DNA of 64,000 bases from Sesamum alatum (lineage: Eukaryota; Streptophyta; Magnoliopsida; Lamiales; Pedaliaceae): positions 26,502,046-26,566,045 of the forward strand of contig JACGWO010000007.1 of the NCBI GenBank assembly GCA_034509735.1, given 5' to 3'. How positions within the stretch are numbered: position 1 is the first letter of the stretch; each line of letters opens with the position of its first letter. The notes beneath the pieces are model-generated. The model was not told where the DNA came from and searched no databases. It saw only the letters and a list, made by a program, of their open reading frames with translations. A program made the translations under genes and the position numbers. Below, piece after piece: positions 11,457 through 21,100 of this stretch.

Positions 11457-11623
11457 AAATTATTCCTCTTACGAAAAAATAATAATTTATCTTCCTGTAT
11501 TTTATGAAATGAAGTTATTTACCTCTTTACTTACATAAGAAAATAAATTATTTCTTTTTAAAGAACACGGGGAGATAAATTATTAATTTTTTTTATTAAG
11601 AATAATTTACTCATTTATAATAT
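11457..11623. mobile_element. Small fold-back MITE with 9-bp TSD
   Basis: The left part (AAATTATTCCTC... AATAATTTATCTTCC) is repeated in reverse at the right end. The 9-bp repeat TAAAGGAGC flanks it (11448-11456 and 11624-11632). TSD length suggests a Mutator-like origin. Confidence 0.6.
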
Positions 11624-11752
11624 TAAAGGAGCTTGTTTGTAATTATTTCCATTCTTAAATTGTTGGATCACATGGATCTCACATGACGCTTGAGGCGCCA
11701 TATATGTAATCAAAATAGTCAGTTGACTGCATCTCAAACAAATTAACATTGG

Positions 11753-11778
11753 GTGATATATATATATATATATATCAC
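11753..11778. repeat. Perfect 26-bp AT palindrome
   Basis: GTGA, nine TA units, then TCAC: a perfect inverted repeat with no loop that could extrude as a cruciform. It is probably a microsatellite expansion. Confidence 0.85.
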
Positions 11779-11934
11779 TAAGCCTATGTATATAAGCATA
11801 ACAATTAGGACAAAAACACATGTGAACATACTAATTAACATACTGATCCAACATCTTTTTATTTTTGCAAGTACACTCAATTTTTTTTTTCGGAGTTCAC
11901 TATTTTCGCTGAAAATTGTTGTGCATCTCATATA

Positions 11935-12228
11935 ATTTTTTTAAATTTGAGTTATGTTTCCTATGACTCATTTTTGCCAATATTTTTGTTGTTTTTACGT
12001 TTTGTAATAACATTTGATTCTGTGTCTTTTTAATTTTCACGATTTCAATAATTCTTTTGTCAGATCAATTCACCCTTCTCGTTGGTGGAGCTGAACTCCA
12101 ACGAAAAAGAAAATTGAAATTTCAAAAATCAAAGGTTGCAGTACCAAAATGTTATTTTGAAAAAGTTAAAGGATGAATTGTCAAATTAAATGATCTAAGT
12201 TATGAAACCAAAAATACGTTTAACTTGC
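11935..12228. mobile_element. Partial copy of the Mutator-like MITE family
   Basis: Phrases matching the MITE at 12253-12702 occur in the same order (TTTTTAATTTTCACGATTTC, then TTCACCCTTCTC with GTGGAGCTGAACTCC, then GACCAAAA-type end). No flanking duplication found, and the left end is missing, so this is a truncated relic lying next to the full copy. Confidence 0.55.
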
Positions 12229-12252
12229 GATTGAAAAACACACACTTAAAGA

Positions 12253-12702
12253 GGCTTAAATGCATTTTTGGTCCTGTAACTTAGGTCATTTGACATTTTT
12301 GTTCTCTAACTTTCTAAGGTAGCATTTTGGTTTTGTATCATTTTAATTTTTGTGGTTTAAGTCCTTGTTTCGCCGAGTTCACCCGTCTTACCGGAGAAAT
12401 GCATATGCCTCTTACATGATATTTTAAATCGGGGATTTTGTTTCTATTAACCCATTTCTGTCAAAATTTTTGCCTTTTAACTTTCTAGAGTAGCATTTTG
12501 GTCCTGCTTCTTTTTAATTTTCGCGATTTCAGTCCTTTTTTTGCCGGAGTTCACCATTCTCACCGGTGGAGGTGAACTCTGGCGAACAAAATGACCGAAA
12601 TTACGAAAATGAAAAAGATATAGGACCAAAATACTACCTTAAAAAATTAAAAGACGAAACACCAAATAACCTAAATTACAGGACAAAAAATGCATTTAAT
12701 CC
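12253..12702. mobile_element. Full-length fold-back Mutator-like MITE
   Basis: Starts GGCTTAAATGCATTTTTGG and ends with the inverted counterpart CCAAAA...GCATTTAATCC; the inverted repeats run at least 40 bp and the centre near 12540-12590 (GGAGTTCACC / GGTGAACTC) folds back too. Flanks are CACTTAAAGA (12243-12252) and CACTTAAAAA (12703-12712), a 10-bp TSD with one mismatch. It sits about 80 bp upstream of the TATA box of the gene at 13118 and could influence it. Confidence 0.8.
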
Positions 12703-12782
12703 CACTTAAAAAGTAGCAAACCACATGCATGCATATGCAGCCGTTGTTGTAAATGCCCTATGCCCGGAAACCCTTGATACCG

Positions 12783-12790
12783 TATATAAA
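12783..12790 (+). promoter_or_regulatory. TATA box upstream of the BRANCHLESS TRICHOME-like gene
   Basis: TATATAAA lies 328 bp before the first ATG at 13118. A start of transcription about 30 bp downstream would give a 5' untranslated region of roughly 300 bp containing CT-rich and CA-repeat segments, common in plant leaders. This is the only good TATA match between the MITE end and the ATG. Confidence 0.55.
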
Positions 12791-13117
12791 ACGTCTTCTT
12801 TTCACTAATTTGCACATATTTCATGGATCATTATCTAACTTATCTTTGTATCAAATGTCTTTGCATCCATCTACACCAAAAAACAAAAACATCATTAGCC
12901 AAGCCCACAAACACACACAACACACACACTGGAGTGAGAAAATTGAGATGTTGACCAATCAAACAAGTGAATAAACCATCGCCATCTCTCTCAAGTTCTC
13001 AACCACACCGCCAGAGATGGCCATTAATTTCCAGCAAGATTTGCATGTGATATATGTAACTTTCCCCTTCTCCTTATCTCCAAATCCATTCAAGTAGAGA
13101 GACACCTTTTCAGATCT

Positions 13118-14257
13118 ATGGCCCTACTCCCATTACAAAACCCAAAGCCAAAAGCAAAAGAAACCCGTATTATTACCTCAATCCACAGACCAGAATCAAG
13201 AAAGGCAAACCAAAGCTACTCCCCCATGGAAGAGATGATGATGGTGATGATGAAGATCAGAAGCCATGAACAAATTTCACCCCATCAGCCGCCTGATCAT
13301 AATCATCTTACTATCAATATCCCCAGCACCACCACCTCGACTTCCCCGACCTGGAAACTCTACGAGAATCCCTTTTATACTTCTCATCATCATCATCAGA
13401 ATCGGAATCAGCAGCAACAGAAACAAGATTCCACTGATCGTCATCAGAGGCAAATTCACAGGCTTCACCTCCCTATATCGGCCCGGAAGATCGCGGCGTC
13501 TTTCTGGGACTTAACGTTTATTAAGCCTTTCATGGAGTCGGAGCTGGAAATGGCACGAGCGCAGATCGCTGAACTGAAGGCTGAGCTTGAATGTGAACGA
13601 AAAGCCCGGAGAAAAATGGAGTCCTTGAATAAAAGGCTGGCCAGGGAACTGTCGGAGGAGAGGAAAGGAAGAGAGGCCCTGGAGAGAGTCTGCGAAGAGC
13701 TTGCTAAGGAAATCTCCGCTCACAAGGCGGAGTTCGGTAGGATGAAGAGAGAGATTGAGGAGGAGAGAAGAATGCTCCGCACGGCTGAGGTTATCAGGGA
13801 AGAACGCGTGCAGATGAAGCTTGCCGATGCGAAAATCCTGCTGGAAGAGAAGCTGTCGGAGTTGGAAATTGCGAAGAAGACGGGACCTGAGTCGTCGTCG
13901 TCGTCGGCAGGTTCCAAGAAAGAAGGAAAGATCAATTACGAAGAGGATAATACTGCGAATCCCACTTCGTTTAAGGAGAAGCTGAGGTTTGTACTAGGGG
14001 AGAAGCTGCCAGCTTCTGTTAACGTTGGAAATGTACATTCGATGGCTGTAATGCAGAGAAAGGCCTGTCCAGAAGCTGAGAATCCACACATCAGACGTGG
14101 GATCAAAGGGTTTGTCGAGTTCCCGAAAGTTGTCCGAGCAATTGGTTGCAGAAGTAGTAAGCATTTGGGCAGCAAATTGGAGTGTCAGAAGGCTCAGTTG
14201 AAGATTCTGCTCAAACAGAAAGGGCCTGTCAGGTTTAATGGCCTTATTGCAAGCTAA
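13118..14257 (+). CDS. BRANCHLESS TRICHOME-like coiled-coil protein
   Basis: An uninterrupted 379-codon single exon. Residues 1-36 may be dispensable: a second ATG at 13226 (residue 37) has a good context and starts the part resembling the family. Around residues 80-90 is WKLYENPFY, then a His/Gln-rich low-complexity tract, then ISARKIAASFWDL at about 121-133. Residues ~140-265 are a long Glu/Lys/Arg heptad region predicted to be a coiled coil and containing EERRMLRTAEV and REERVQMKLADAK. A Ser-rich linker follows, and the C-terminus has NPHIRRGIKGFVEFPKV and LECQKAQLKILLKQK. I recognise this layout as the plant BRANCHLESS TRICHOME family, whose Arabidopsis member promotes trichome branching through the cytoskeleton and endoreduplication machinery. 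The protein has no enzyme motif, signal peptide or membrane segment. Family assignment rests on motifs recalled from memory; orthology to BLT itself, as against a related coiled-coil paralogue, is not established. Confidence 0.85.
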   Translation: MALLPLQNPKPKAKETRIITSIHRPESRKANQSYSPMEEMMMVMMKIRSHEQISPHQPPDHNHLTINIPSTTTSTSPTWKLYENPFYTSHHHHQNRNQQQQKQDSTDRHQRQIHRLHLPISARKIAASFWDLTFIKPFMESELEMARAQIAELKAELECERKARRKMESLNKRLARELSEERKGREALERVCEELAKEISAHKAEFGRMKREIEEERRMLRTAEVIREERVQMKLADAKILLEEKLSELEIAKKTGPESSSSSAGSKKEGKINYEEDNTANPTSFKEKLRFVLGEKLPASVNVGNVHSMAVMQRKACPEAENPHIRRGIKGFVEFPKVVRAIGCRSSKHLGSKLECQKAQLKILLKQKGPVRFNGLIAS

Positions 14258-14695
14258 GGTTGATCAACCTGATTATTATGTAATTAGTTTTGTCTCTTGG
14301 TTGGATTTGGTTTTGAATACTAGCAGATTTATGACAACGAAAGACTTTTGTTTCTTATACTTTGAGCTTGTTTTTGCAAGTGGATTACTTGTCAAGAGAA
14401 AGGATTATCCATTGGAAGTTTGAAGGAAATAGTTTTGTTAATTGCTCCTGGATTTGTAATAGTGGTTGAAATTTGATGTTTTAGCATGAACTGTGGAACT
14501 GTATAGTATAGCAGTTGTGTAATATAGTTTCTGGGAAATTCTTGTTTTAAGATTCAGGCTATAATTCTTTTTGTTTTTTTGTAAGATTAAGGTAATTAAT
14601 TATATTGCGAGTATAATAATTTACATTCATCATCTGATTCATAAGAGCACACGTAGAGATAAGATCAAAATCTGCTATTTCGGTGGATTATAGGT
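14258..14695 (+). other. 3' flank of the gene
   Basis: T-rich DNA likely to hold the 3' untranslated region and polyadenylation site (TTTGTAATAG near 14453 and several TTGTA-rich segments). I see no canonical AATAAA. No second gene. Confidence 0.4.
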
Positions 14696-14704
14696 TATTT
14701 ATAC

Positions 14705-15148
14705 GGATTAAATGCATTTTTGCTCCACAACCTAGTTTATTTGATATTTTCGTCATTTAATTTTCTAAGTTAGCATTTTGGTCTTTTATCTTTTTAATTT
14801 TTGTATTTTAGTCTTTTCTCCGAAGGTCATCATTCTCGTCGTAAAAAATGCATGTACCTCAAACGTGATATTTTAAAATTGGAGCTTTTATTTTTATTGG
14901 TCCATTTCTAACTACATTTTTGTTCTTTAAACTTTTAGAGTAACGTTTTGGTCCTATATCTTTTTTATTTTTCAGATCTCAGTATTGTTTTCGCCGGAAT
15001 TCACCCTTCTTGCTGGTGGAGATAAACTTCGGCAAACAAAAGAATTGAAATCGCGAAAACTAAAAAAATATAGAATTAAAATCTTATTTTAAAAACTTAA
15101 ATGACAAAAACACTAAATAAATTACAAGATAAAAAATACATTTAATTC
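14705..15148. mobile_element. Fold-back Mutator-like MITE downstream of the gene
   Basis: Same family as 12253-12702: starts GGATTAAATGCATTTTTG, ends in the reverse phrase ATACATTTAATTC, and has the same central TTCACCCTTCTTGCTGG fold. Flanks TATTTATAC (14696-14704) and TATTCATAC (15149-15157) form a 9-bp TSD with one mismatch. Together with the copy at 12253 it brackets the BRANCHLESS TRICHOME-like gene. Confidence 0.8.
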
Positions 15149-15157
15149 TATTCATAC

Positions 15158-15602
15158 GGTTGACTTCAAGAGATATAAACAAAACGGAAGACCATGACTT
15201 CGAGTAAACGGAACGAAATTGGACATGAAGGACAGGGAAGAGATACTCTTACTATAATATGAGAATTCTGACAACACATAGCTAACAAAAGTCTCTTTTG
15301 AGCTGTCTGAGAAGTGAGATGTCTATAGATCGAAGAAGGTGAGAGTACAACTTAGAAGAAAAGAATCGAAAAAAGTTAAGATAAGAACCATATGCTGCTG
15401 ATTTATGCTACAGTGGACTGGAAAAGTAGCAGGGAATTAAGGGGAAAAGAACATTTATGATCGTTCGTTAATCTTTATTTACAGCCCATGTAGGCACAAT
15501 ATGAACTTAATAAAGGCAAAAGAGCTCTCATAATTGCTAAAGCTCTCATAATTGCTAAAATATTCACAAATCAATACTGATAATGATAACATTCACTTTT
15601 AC
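15158..15602. other. Intergenic stretch with a short tandem duplication
   Basis: The only structure seen is an 18-bp tandem duplication of AGCTCTCATAATTGCTAA near 15523-15560. No gene supported. Confidence 0.5.
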
Positions 15603-15687
15603 GCTAAAATATATTTTTTGGTCACGTAATTAGGTGATTTGATGTTTTCGTCCTTTAACTTTTTAAGATATAATTTTGGCCTTGCAT
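15603..15687. mobile_element. Third Mutator-like MITE, truncated
   Basis: GCTAAAATATATTTTTTGGTC followed by GATGTTTTCGTCCTTTAAC matches the left end of the 12253 and 14705 MITEs. It stops where the LTR at 15688 begins. I could not find its remainder beyond 17533. Confidence 0.55.
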
Positions 15688-15787
15688 TGATGGATATAGG
15701 GGTCCAGCAATATCACAAAATATCCAGGGACCTTCACAAAAATCCCAATATTGAGGGGAAACTAAACCTGCAATGAGGGGTTAGCAT

Positions 15788-16838
15788 CAATGTTTTCAGA
15801 ACCGGACCGGAGATCAAACCGGTCAAGTTACTGGGTCACTGGGTCACTGGTTCGACCGGTCGGACCGGAATAAAAAAACCGGTTGACCCGGATTTTATTA
15901 TATATATGTAATATATCAATACATTATATATCAATATATTAGATAAATATAATTTATAGCAACATTTTATGAAATCGATACAATTTATATATAAATACAA
16001 TCTATAATAATTTAACAATAAAAAATCAAAACCTCTTGAAGGAAATAAATTAAATCAAGATTCAAACTAACAAGAATTTAAAATTTAAAACCCCCCAAAT
16101 ATATTATTTATAAATTGATAAAATAAATAAAATTTATATCAAAATTTTAACAATTGTTGTCTTCATATATTTTTTTTAATAAAAAAGTCCAAAAAAGATT
16201 GAAAAAACATGGAGAAAAGGAGAAAGAAAAAGACGAAGAAGAAAAATTGATTTATTTTCTCTCCCACATTGAAAAAGTATAGGCAAAGTTTGGGCACTTT
16301 ATCATAATTTAAGCACTTTCTCATGTCCCACATTGGAAAAAGACAAGGCAAGCTCAAACAATTGAGCCTATAAATATGTCTCTCCCACATTGGAAAAAAT
16401 ATAGGCAAAGCTTGGGCATTTCCTCATAGTTTAAACACTTTCGCATGTCCCACATTGGAAAAAGACAAGGCAAGCTCAAACAATTGAGCCTATAAATATG
16501 TGATATTCTGTTTGAGTAATTGTTCATGAAACACTTGCCAATATATTTTTTTTTGGCATTTATTTTATCTCTTTGTGTATTTCACTATATTATTTTTTAG
16601 TGAAATATATGTTTGATTAGTGAAATATTAAATCATAATTTTTTTTTAAAAAATAATAATAAAACCAGGTTGACCGGCTACCGGGCGAACCGGTTTTGGC
16701 CGGTTTTGATCGGGTTTTGACCGGTTCGTCCTGGGTTTGACCAACACGGTTTTTAGCCCTTGAACCGGACCGGACCCTTGGCCGGTTCCCGGTCGGACCG
16801 GTCGAACCGGCCGGTCCGGTCCGGGTTTGAAAACCTTG
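15788..16838. mobile_element. Non-autonomous hAT element with 8-bp TSD
   Basis: Ends are CAATGTTTTCAGAACCGG and, in reverse, CAAGGTTTTCAAACCCGG. The 8-bp repeat GTTAGCAT flanks it (15780-15787 and 16839-16846). The subterminal parts are rich in CCGGTT / AACCGG words, typical of hAT subterminal repeats. Removing it restores an LTR that aligns with 56354-57142. No transposase; the small frames inside are not real genes. Confidence 0.9.
16259..16500 (+). repeat. Two tandem ~121-bp units with TATA-like boxes inside the hAT element
   Basis: Units 16259-16379 and 16380-16500 each begin CTCTCCCACATTG, contain a second TCCCACATTGGAAAAAG, and end in GAGCCTATAAATATG. TATAAATA lies at 16369-16376 and 16491-16498. 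The arrangement looks like a duplicated core promoter with paired upstream motifs; promoter activity is inference. Confidence 0.8.
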
Positions 16839-17533
16839 GTTAGCATTTTGATGCTTAAGTCAGTAATATTTTTACTGATAAAAATAAATGGAAAACTCGA
16901 ATATAAGTGAGAATAATGGTAAAATGTGATTATATAGTGACAAAATCGTGTGTGAGACATTGAAAATAGCTTAGAAATCGAGAGAAATTGAGTGAGAGTG
17001 AAGTTGCAAAGTAGAGAATGAGTTACTTGAAAAATAACTGTACAAATGAGTCATTTCGTAGGGGCTTGTGCGACAGATCCTGGAAGAGTCTTGTTGAGAG
17101 CTCTACGTCGTTGGAAAGCTTAGAGAGTCAACTATTTTCTAAGACAAAGCGCATGAGATTTGGATAGGAATTGACTGAGACAACCATTTGAATGGACCTT
17201 GCCAGGTCTGTCGCTTTTTCCGGAAAATAGTTACTTGCTGAGTAAAACATGGATTCTAGTCGGGCCTTTGAGAATCTGACCTGGATCTTTTGATATGACG
17301 TGTCCCACGTGTTAGCTACCTTTATGAGGTGGAATCCCTGCTCTATGATGACTAGGCATGCTGTATGGGACTTTTTCCGTGGACCTGCCAGGTTAGGGAT
17401 AAAATATGGTCTTATGGGCTAGATACCTTGCTTTCTTGGGCCAGGTGAGCTTTACCTGCTGGGTTGTTTGCTTAGGGAGCCCACCTCCCTATTCTTGTGC
17501 TTGAAAAATGGATATTTTTAGGGGGCACCATCA

Positions 17534-18137
17534 CTCCCTCTCACTCCAGTAGTACAAGACTTGCTGTCGGAATGGTGGAGTAGGGTTAAGTAGACCTGCT
17601 AACGTTAGCACAAGAGCTTTCTACCTGGGCTCACCAGCAGGGAAGATCTTGCTGTGCTGCTCAGTCCTTGCTGAGTTGGTCTGCGTGATAACATGCGAAT
17701 TTGGGGGGGGGGGGGGGGGGTTTACACTTATCTGAAAAAAAAGAGAGGAGTAATCATTACGAAAGAGTAGGGAAGAGGTAGGATCATACCCTGCGTGTAA
17801 GAATACGCGCTCCGTGAGTGGTGCGTTCGCGACAAGCGGGGAGAGAGTCACCGAGTCTAATGCGAGCAGGACTCTTCAGCTGCTGAGGTATAAAGAGTCA
17901 TTCTTGGGAGGTCAATTCACACATACTTCGTGCTTCCAGAGTAAGTTTTCTCCCTTTTTTCCTTCTGAAAAATTCTTTTCCTTCTGAAAAATTCTTTTCC
18001 TTCTTCTCCAAAATTACTTCTGAAGAAGATTTTGTTTGTAGGTTTTCCCGAGTTTTTAGGGTTTTCTAGCCATCCCTTGCTTCCATTCTGCTTGCGTCTA
18101 GGTACAGTCTTCTTGCTCCGTTCTCTTTTTCAATCAT
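17534..18137 (+). promoter_or_regulatory. Leader region of the gag-like gene, with TATA box and possible 5' UTR intron
   Basis: Between the LTR end and the gag-like ATG (18136) lies 600 bp with an 18-base G run (about 17702-17720), a TATA-like GTATAAAG near 17888, and an AGAGTAAGT donor near 17940 followed by a pyrimidine-rich stretch and TTTGTAG near 18042. This could be a promoter, a non-coding first exon and a leader intron that lie outside the LTR. The splice sites are only consensus matches. Confidence 0.4.
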
Positions 18138-21100
18138 GTCGATGTTAGAATAGGTGACCAGAAAGCCAATAGATTTGGCATTTTGTAACCTATTTGACGA
18201 CTTGATGTGATGTAATATTATGTAATAAATAAAATGAGTGTTCATTACCATTGGTACTTTCTTTGTTGTGCTCATTTTCCATATGTTAGATATTGTTTTA
18301 CATATATCACAACAAAGCCGACAGACCACGATTAACAACTTATGCAGTTGGGCCACGCATTGGATGGTGGTTATGAAACCAACTGATAAAGAGTTGGGTC
18401 TGAAAAGTTCGAAGTTGAGGAGACAGGGAATCGAGAGTCCTATAGAGACTTGCACCAAGATTCGTATTCATTGGATAGGTGTCGTGTTTCATCGGCGACA
18501 AACGTGGGACGCCAATACGATCTTGGTGGGTTGGTCGACTGGGTCGAGTCGACTGAACTGACTCTCGAGGATCATCATATGGAAGCCTTGGAGGCTTGGT
18601 CGGTATAATTGTATTTCCTCGATTCAGATAGTACGGGAGTAGTCCGCAGACTTGAGGAACCATGGCAATCACGTATATACGATGGTTGTATCTTAGATCT
18701 GGCGAGAGGTGGTCATTTTGTAAGATGATCATCATAAGCCTTGTCCAGTGCAGTCAGAATGTGTAGCGAGGATGGTGGGTTCAAGAAGAGGATTCGTCCC
18801 CTATCAGTATGTGACAGAGGTATCTCCTATACACTCGGAGACACGTTCATGCTGCTTAAACCTGTGGCCACAGTGGTTGATCGAACAGGAAATAGTTTCC
18901 TGTGTTGATGCAATGAGGCATGTGTATTAAACATAGACGCCTAGTTAAGAATGGGAACCGACGCCCAGTTTCATACCCTAGACTAAGGCCGGGAGACGGT
19001 ACACGAAAGGACCGTACCCGTACGGAATCGGCGCCTAAATGTTCACACCAACATTCACGTAGTCTCTAGTGCCATGGACCATTGCTAGATGACCACCCAT
19101 GATAACGGACTCCTGTTGGACACGGGCCCAAGTCTAGCTAAGGGTGAACCTAAAGGGTCACACGAATCACTAAGGAGGTGGAGAAATTAACTTTGAGTCA
19201 ATTTCAGAGGATAATGAGTAATTGAATTACTTAAGGGATTGTCCATTGGATGAACGACCGATATTGTATCAGGCCCTCGTTTTAATCAGTAAAAGGAATT
19301 TATCGGTTGATGTAGAGAATCGAAAATTGGATTAAAAAAGATTAAATAGAAATTATTTAAGTGGACCTTGAATTAAATGTGATTCAGTTTTGGGCTCGTT
19401 GTAATTGGATTACAACGAAACCTGATCCATTAAATTTTCGCCCAAGAGGTGTGTTAATTCCACTTTTAGAATGAGAAGAAGTTGGACTTCTTCCCAAACT
19501 AGCATGGCCGAAAATTGCCTCTTTTGGAGGGCTAAAAATTGGCCATGCAAGGCCTTGATGAAGGGTTGTCTTGTCCCTTTTGGTAAGGGACAAATCAATT
19601 CCTATCAAGCCTCTTTCATTTGGTATGATTAAATCATACCTGATGACATGGTAGGCTTGATTGATGAATTAGTGGGATTGATTGTGATATATCTAGACAT
19701 CCTAGAATGAATCTAGACACATTCCAATAATCACATTAATTTAGTATATATATGAGTATATACTATCATCAATGCAAGATAATTACATTTCATCTTTTTT
19801 TAGGAAAAAGAAGAAAATACACCTCCTTTTTTCTCTCTAATTTTTGGCCCTCTCTCTACATACATACTATCCCTTTTGTTCTCCATTTGATCTTGGATCA
19901 TTTTGAAGAACAAAGCTAGATCAAGAAAAGACACTAATATAATAGTGTTCTAGTTTCTTGGATCTTCTCCTCTTAGATCCGTTTTTTTGTAGCAAGAAAA
20001 ACGTGATGTCTTCCGGTGTGGTGTGGACTTCATTTAGAGAGTCATACGTTTGAACTTAGTAGACATATCCGGAGAGGATCAATGCTCGTAGCCATGCAAG
20101 AAATATCAACTACAAAGGTAATTTTTAGTTTTATGTTATTGTAGTTATTTTTCTACATCTATGCTCTATATGATATATGCGTTTTTACATTATCATATCC
20201 TACATTAAAGGCCCGGTTGAGCACCCAAGGGTACACCCCTTGGGATTTGGTGATAATTACTTTTATTTACGCAATTTTAACTATTCCACGCTTCCGCTTG
20301 CGCTCCCGGGTGGATCCGCTTGTCCCTTCAGTCGACTGGTAGCATAGACAAGGATGCGATCAAAGATGTTTTGATAGATCTGATAGGGGATGAGGGCAAG
20401 AATCCTAATGCCTCTGACTCTGCCTCCCACCATGGGGGTGAGAGCGGGGAAGAAGGTAACATTAAGGAGGACAAGGAAGGAGGAAGGCTGAGGATAGCCT
20501 AGTTGCATTTGGGGATGAGTCTTTTAGGATATATAAGTCTAGATTACTGCAAATGATGCGGAGGGCATTAGGACAAGGTACGTGATACCTGTTGATTATG
20601 TAATCTAGGTCCCTACTTCGGATGCTTGCCGCAATTTTCCTCCTGTTGGATTTTTGTGTTTTTATATAGCCCAACTGGAGGCCGATTTGAGATTCCCCTT
20701 TACTGCTTTTTTCTGTGAAGTAGCAGGTTTGCTTAATGTTCCTTTAAACTGATTGGTTCCGAATTCTTTCAATCTGCTAGCTAGTTTTTACATCCTGGTG
20801 AGAAACTTAGGAGAGACACTCTTTGTTGCCCAATTTAATTCTTTTTATCATGCTTAAAAGAGCAGAGCCTAGCCTGTTTATTTCACTTACCGAGGGGAAG
20901 CTCACTTTCTCCCCACCGAGTCCTCTGTGAATGAGTGGAAGCGTCATTACTTTTTTTTTCCTCTCCTAAACCTTGGGGGTTTCCCCAATTGTGGCTTGTG
21001 AATCCCCCTGACCAGCTAAAGTATTCTACCCGGACTTGCCCTGCTGCTTTCCCGGCTTTGTTAAATCGTCTAAACCTTTTCCCTTTATGATCCTCGCAAG

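Larger units (their letters stand above)
15688..17533 (+). mobile_element. LTR of a second retrotransposon family, with a nested hAT MITE
   Basis: Starts TGATGG and ends CCATCA. Without the nested hAT element (15788-16838 plus one copy of its TSD) it is 787 bp and aligns with the 789-bp solo LTR at 56354-57142, sharing GGGGTCCAG, AACCTGCAA, GATGCTTAAGTCAGTAAT and the TTTTTAGGGGGCA end. The two flanks are not a 5-bp repeat, so this is one LTR of a larger element, probably the 5' LTR of the gag-like gene to its right. I could not identify a tRNA primer site after it. Confidence 0.75.

Noticed and set aside
13266..14175. Shadow frames of 60-80 codons on both strands within the BRANCHLESS TRICHOME-like gene
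   Set aside because: They overlap a motif-rich 379-codon frame and have no support of their own.
16259..16500. CRISPR-like or regulatory repeat array
   Set aside because: Only two long tandem units in a plant transposon; no spacer structure.
17702..17720. Homopolymer G run, and C or G runs at 22424, 26643 and 61584, as functional elements
   Set aside because: Length varies easily and may include assembly error; nothing nearby depends on them.
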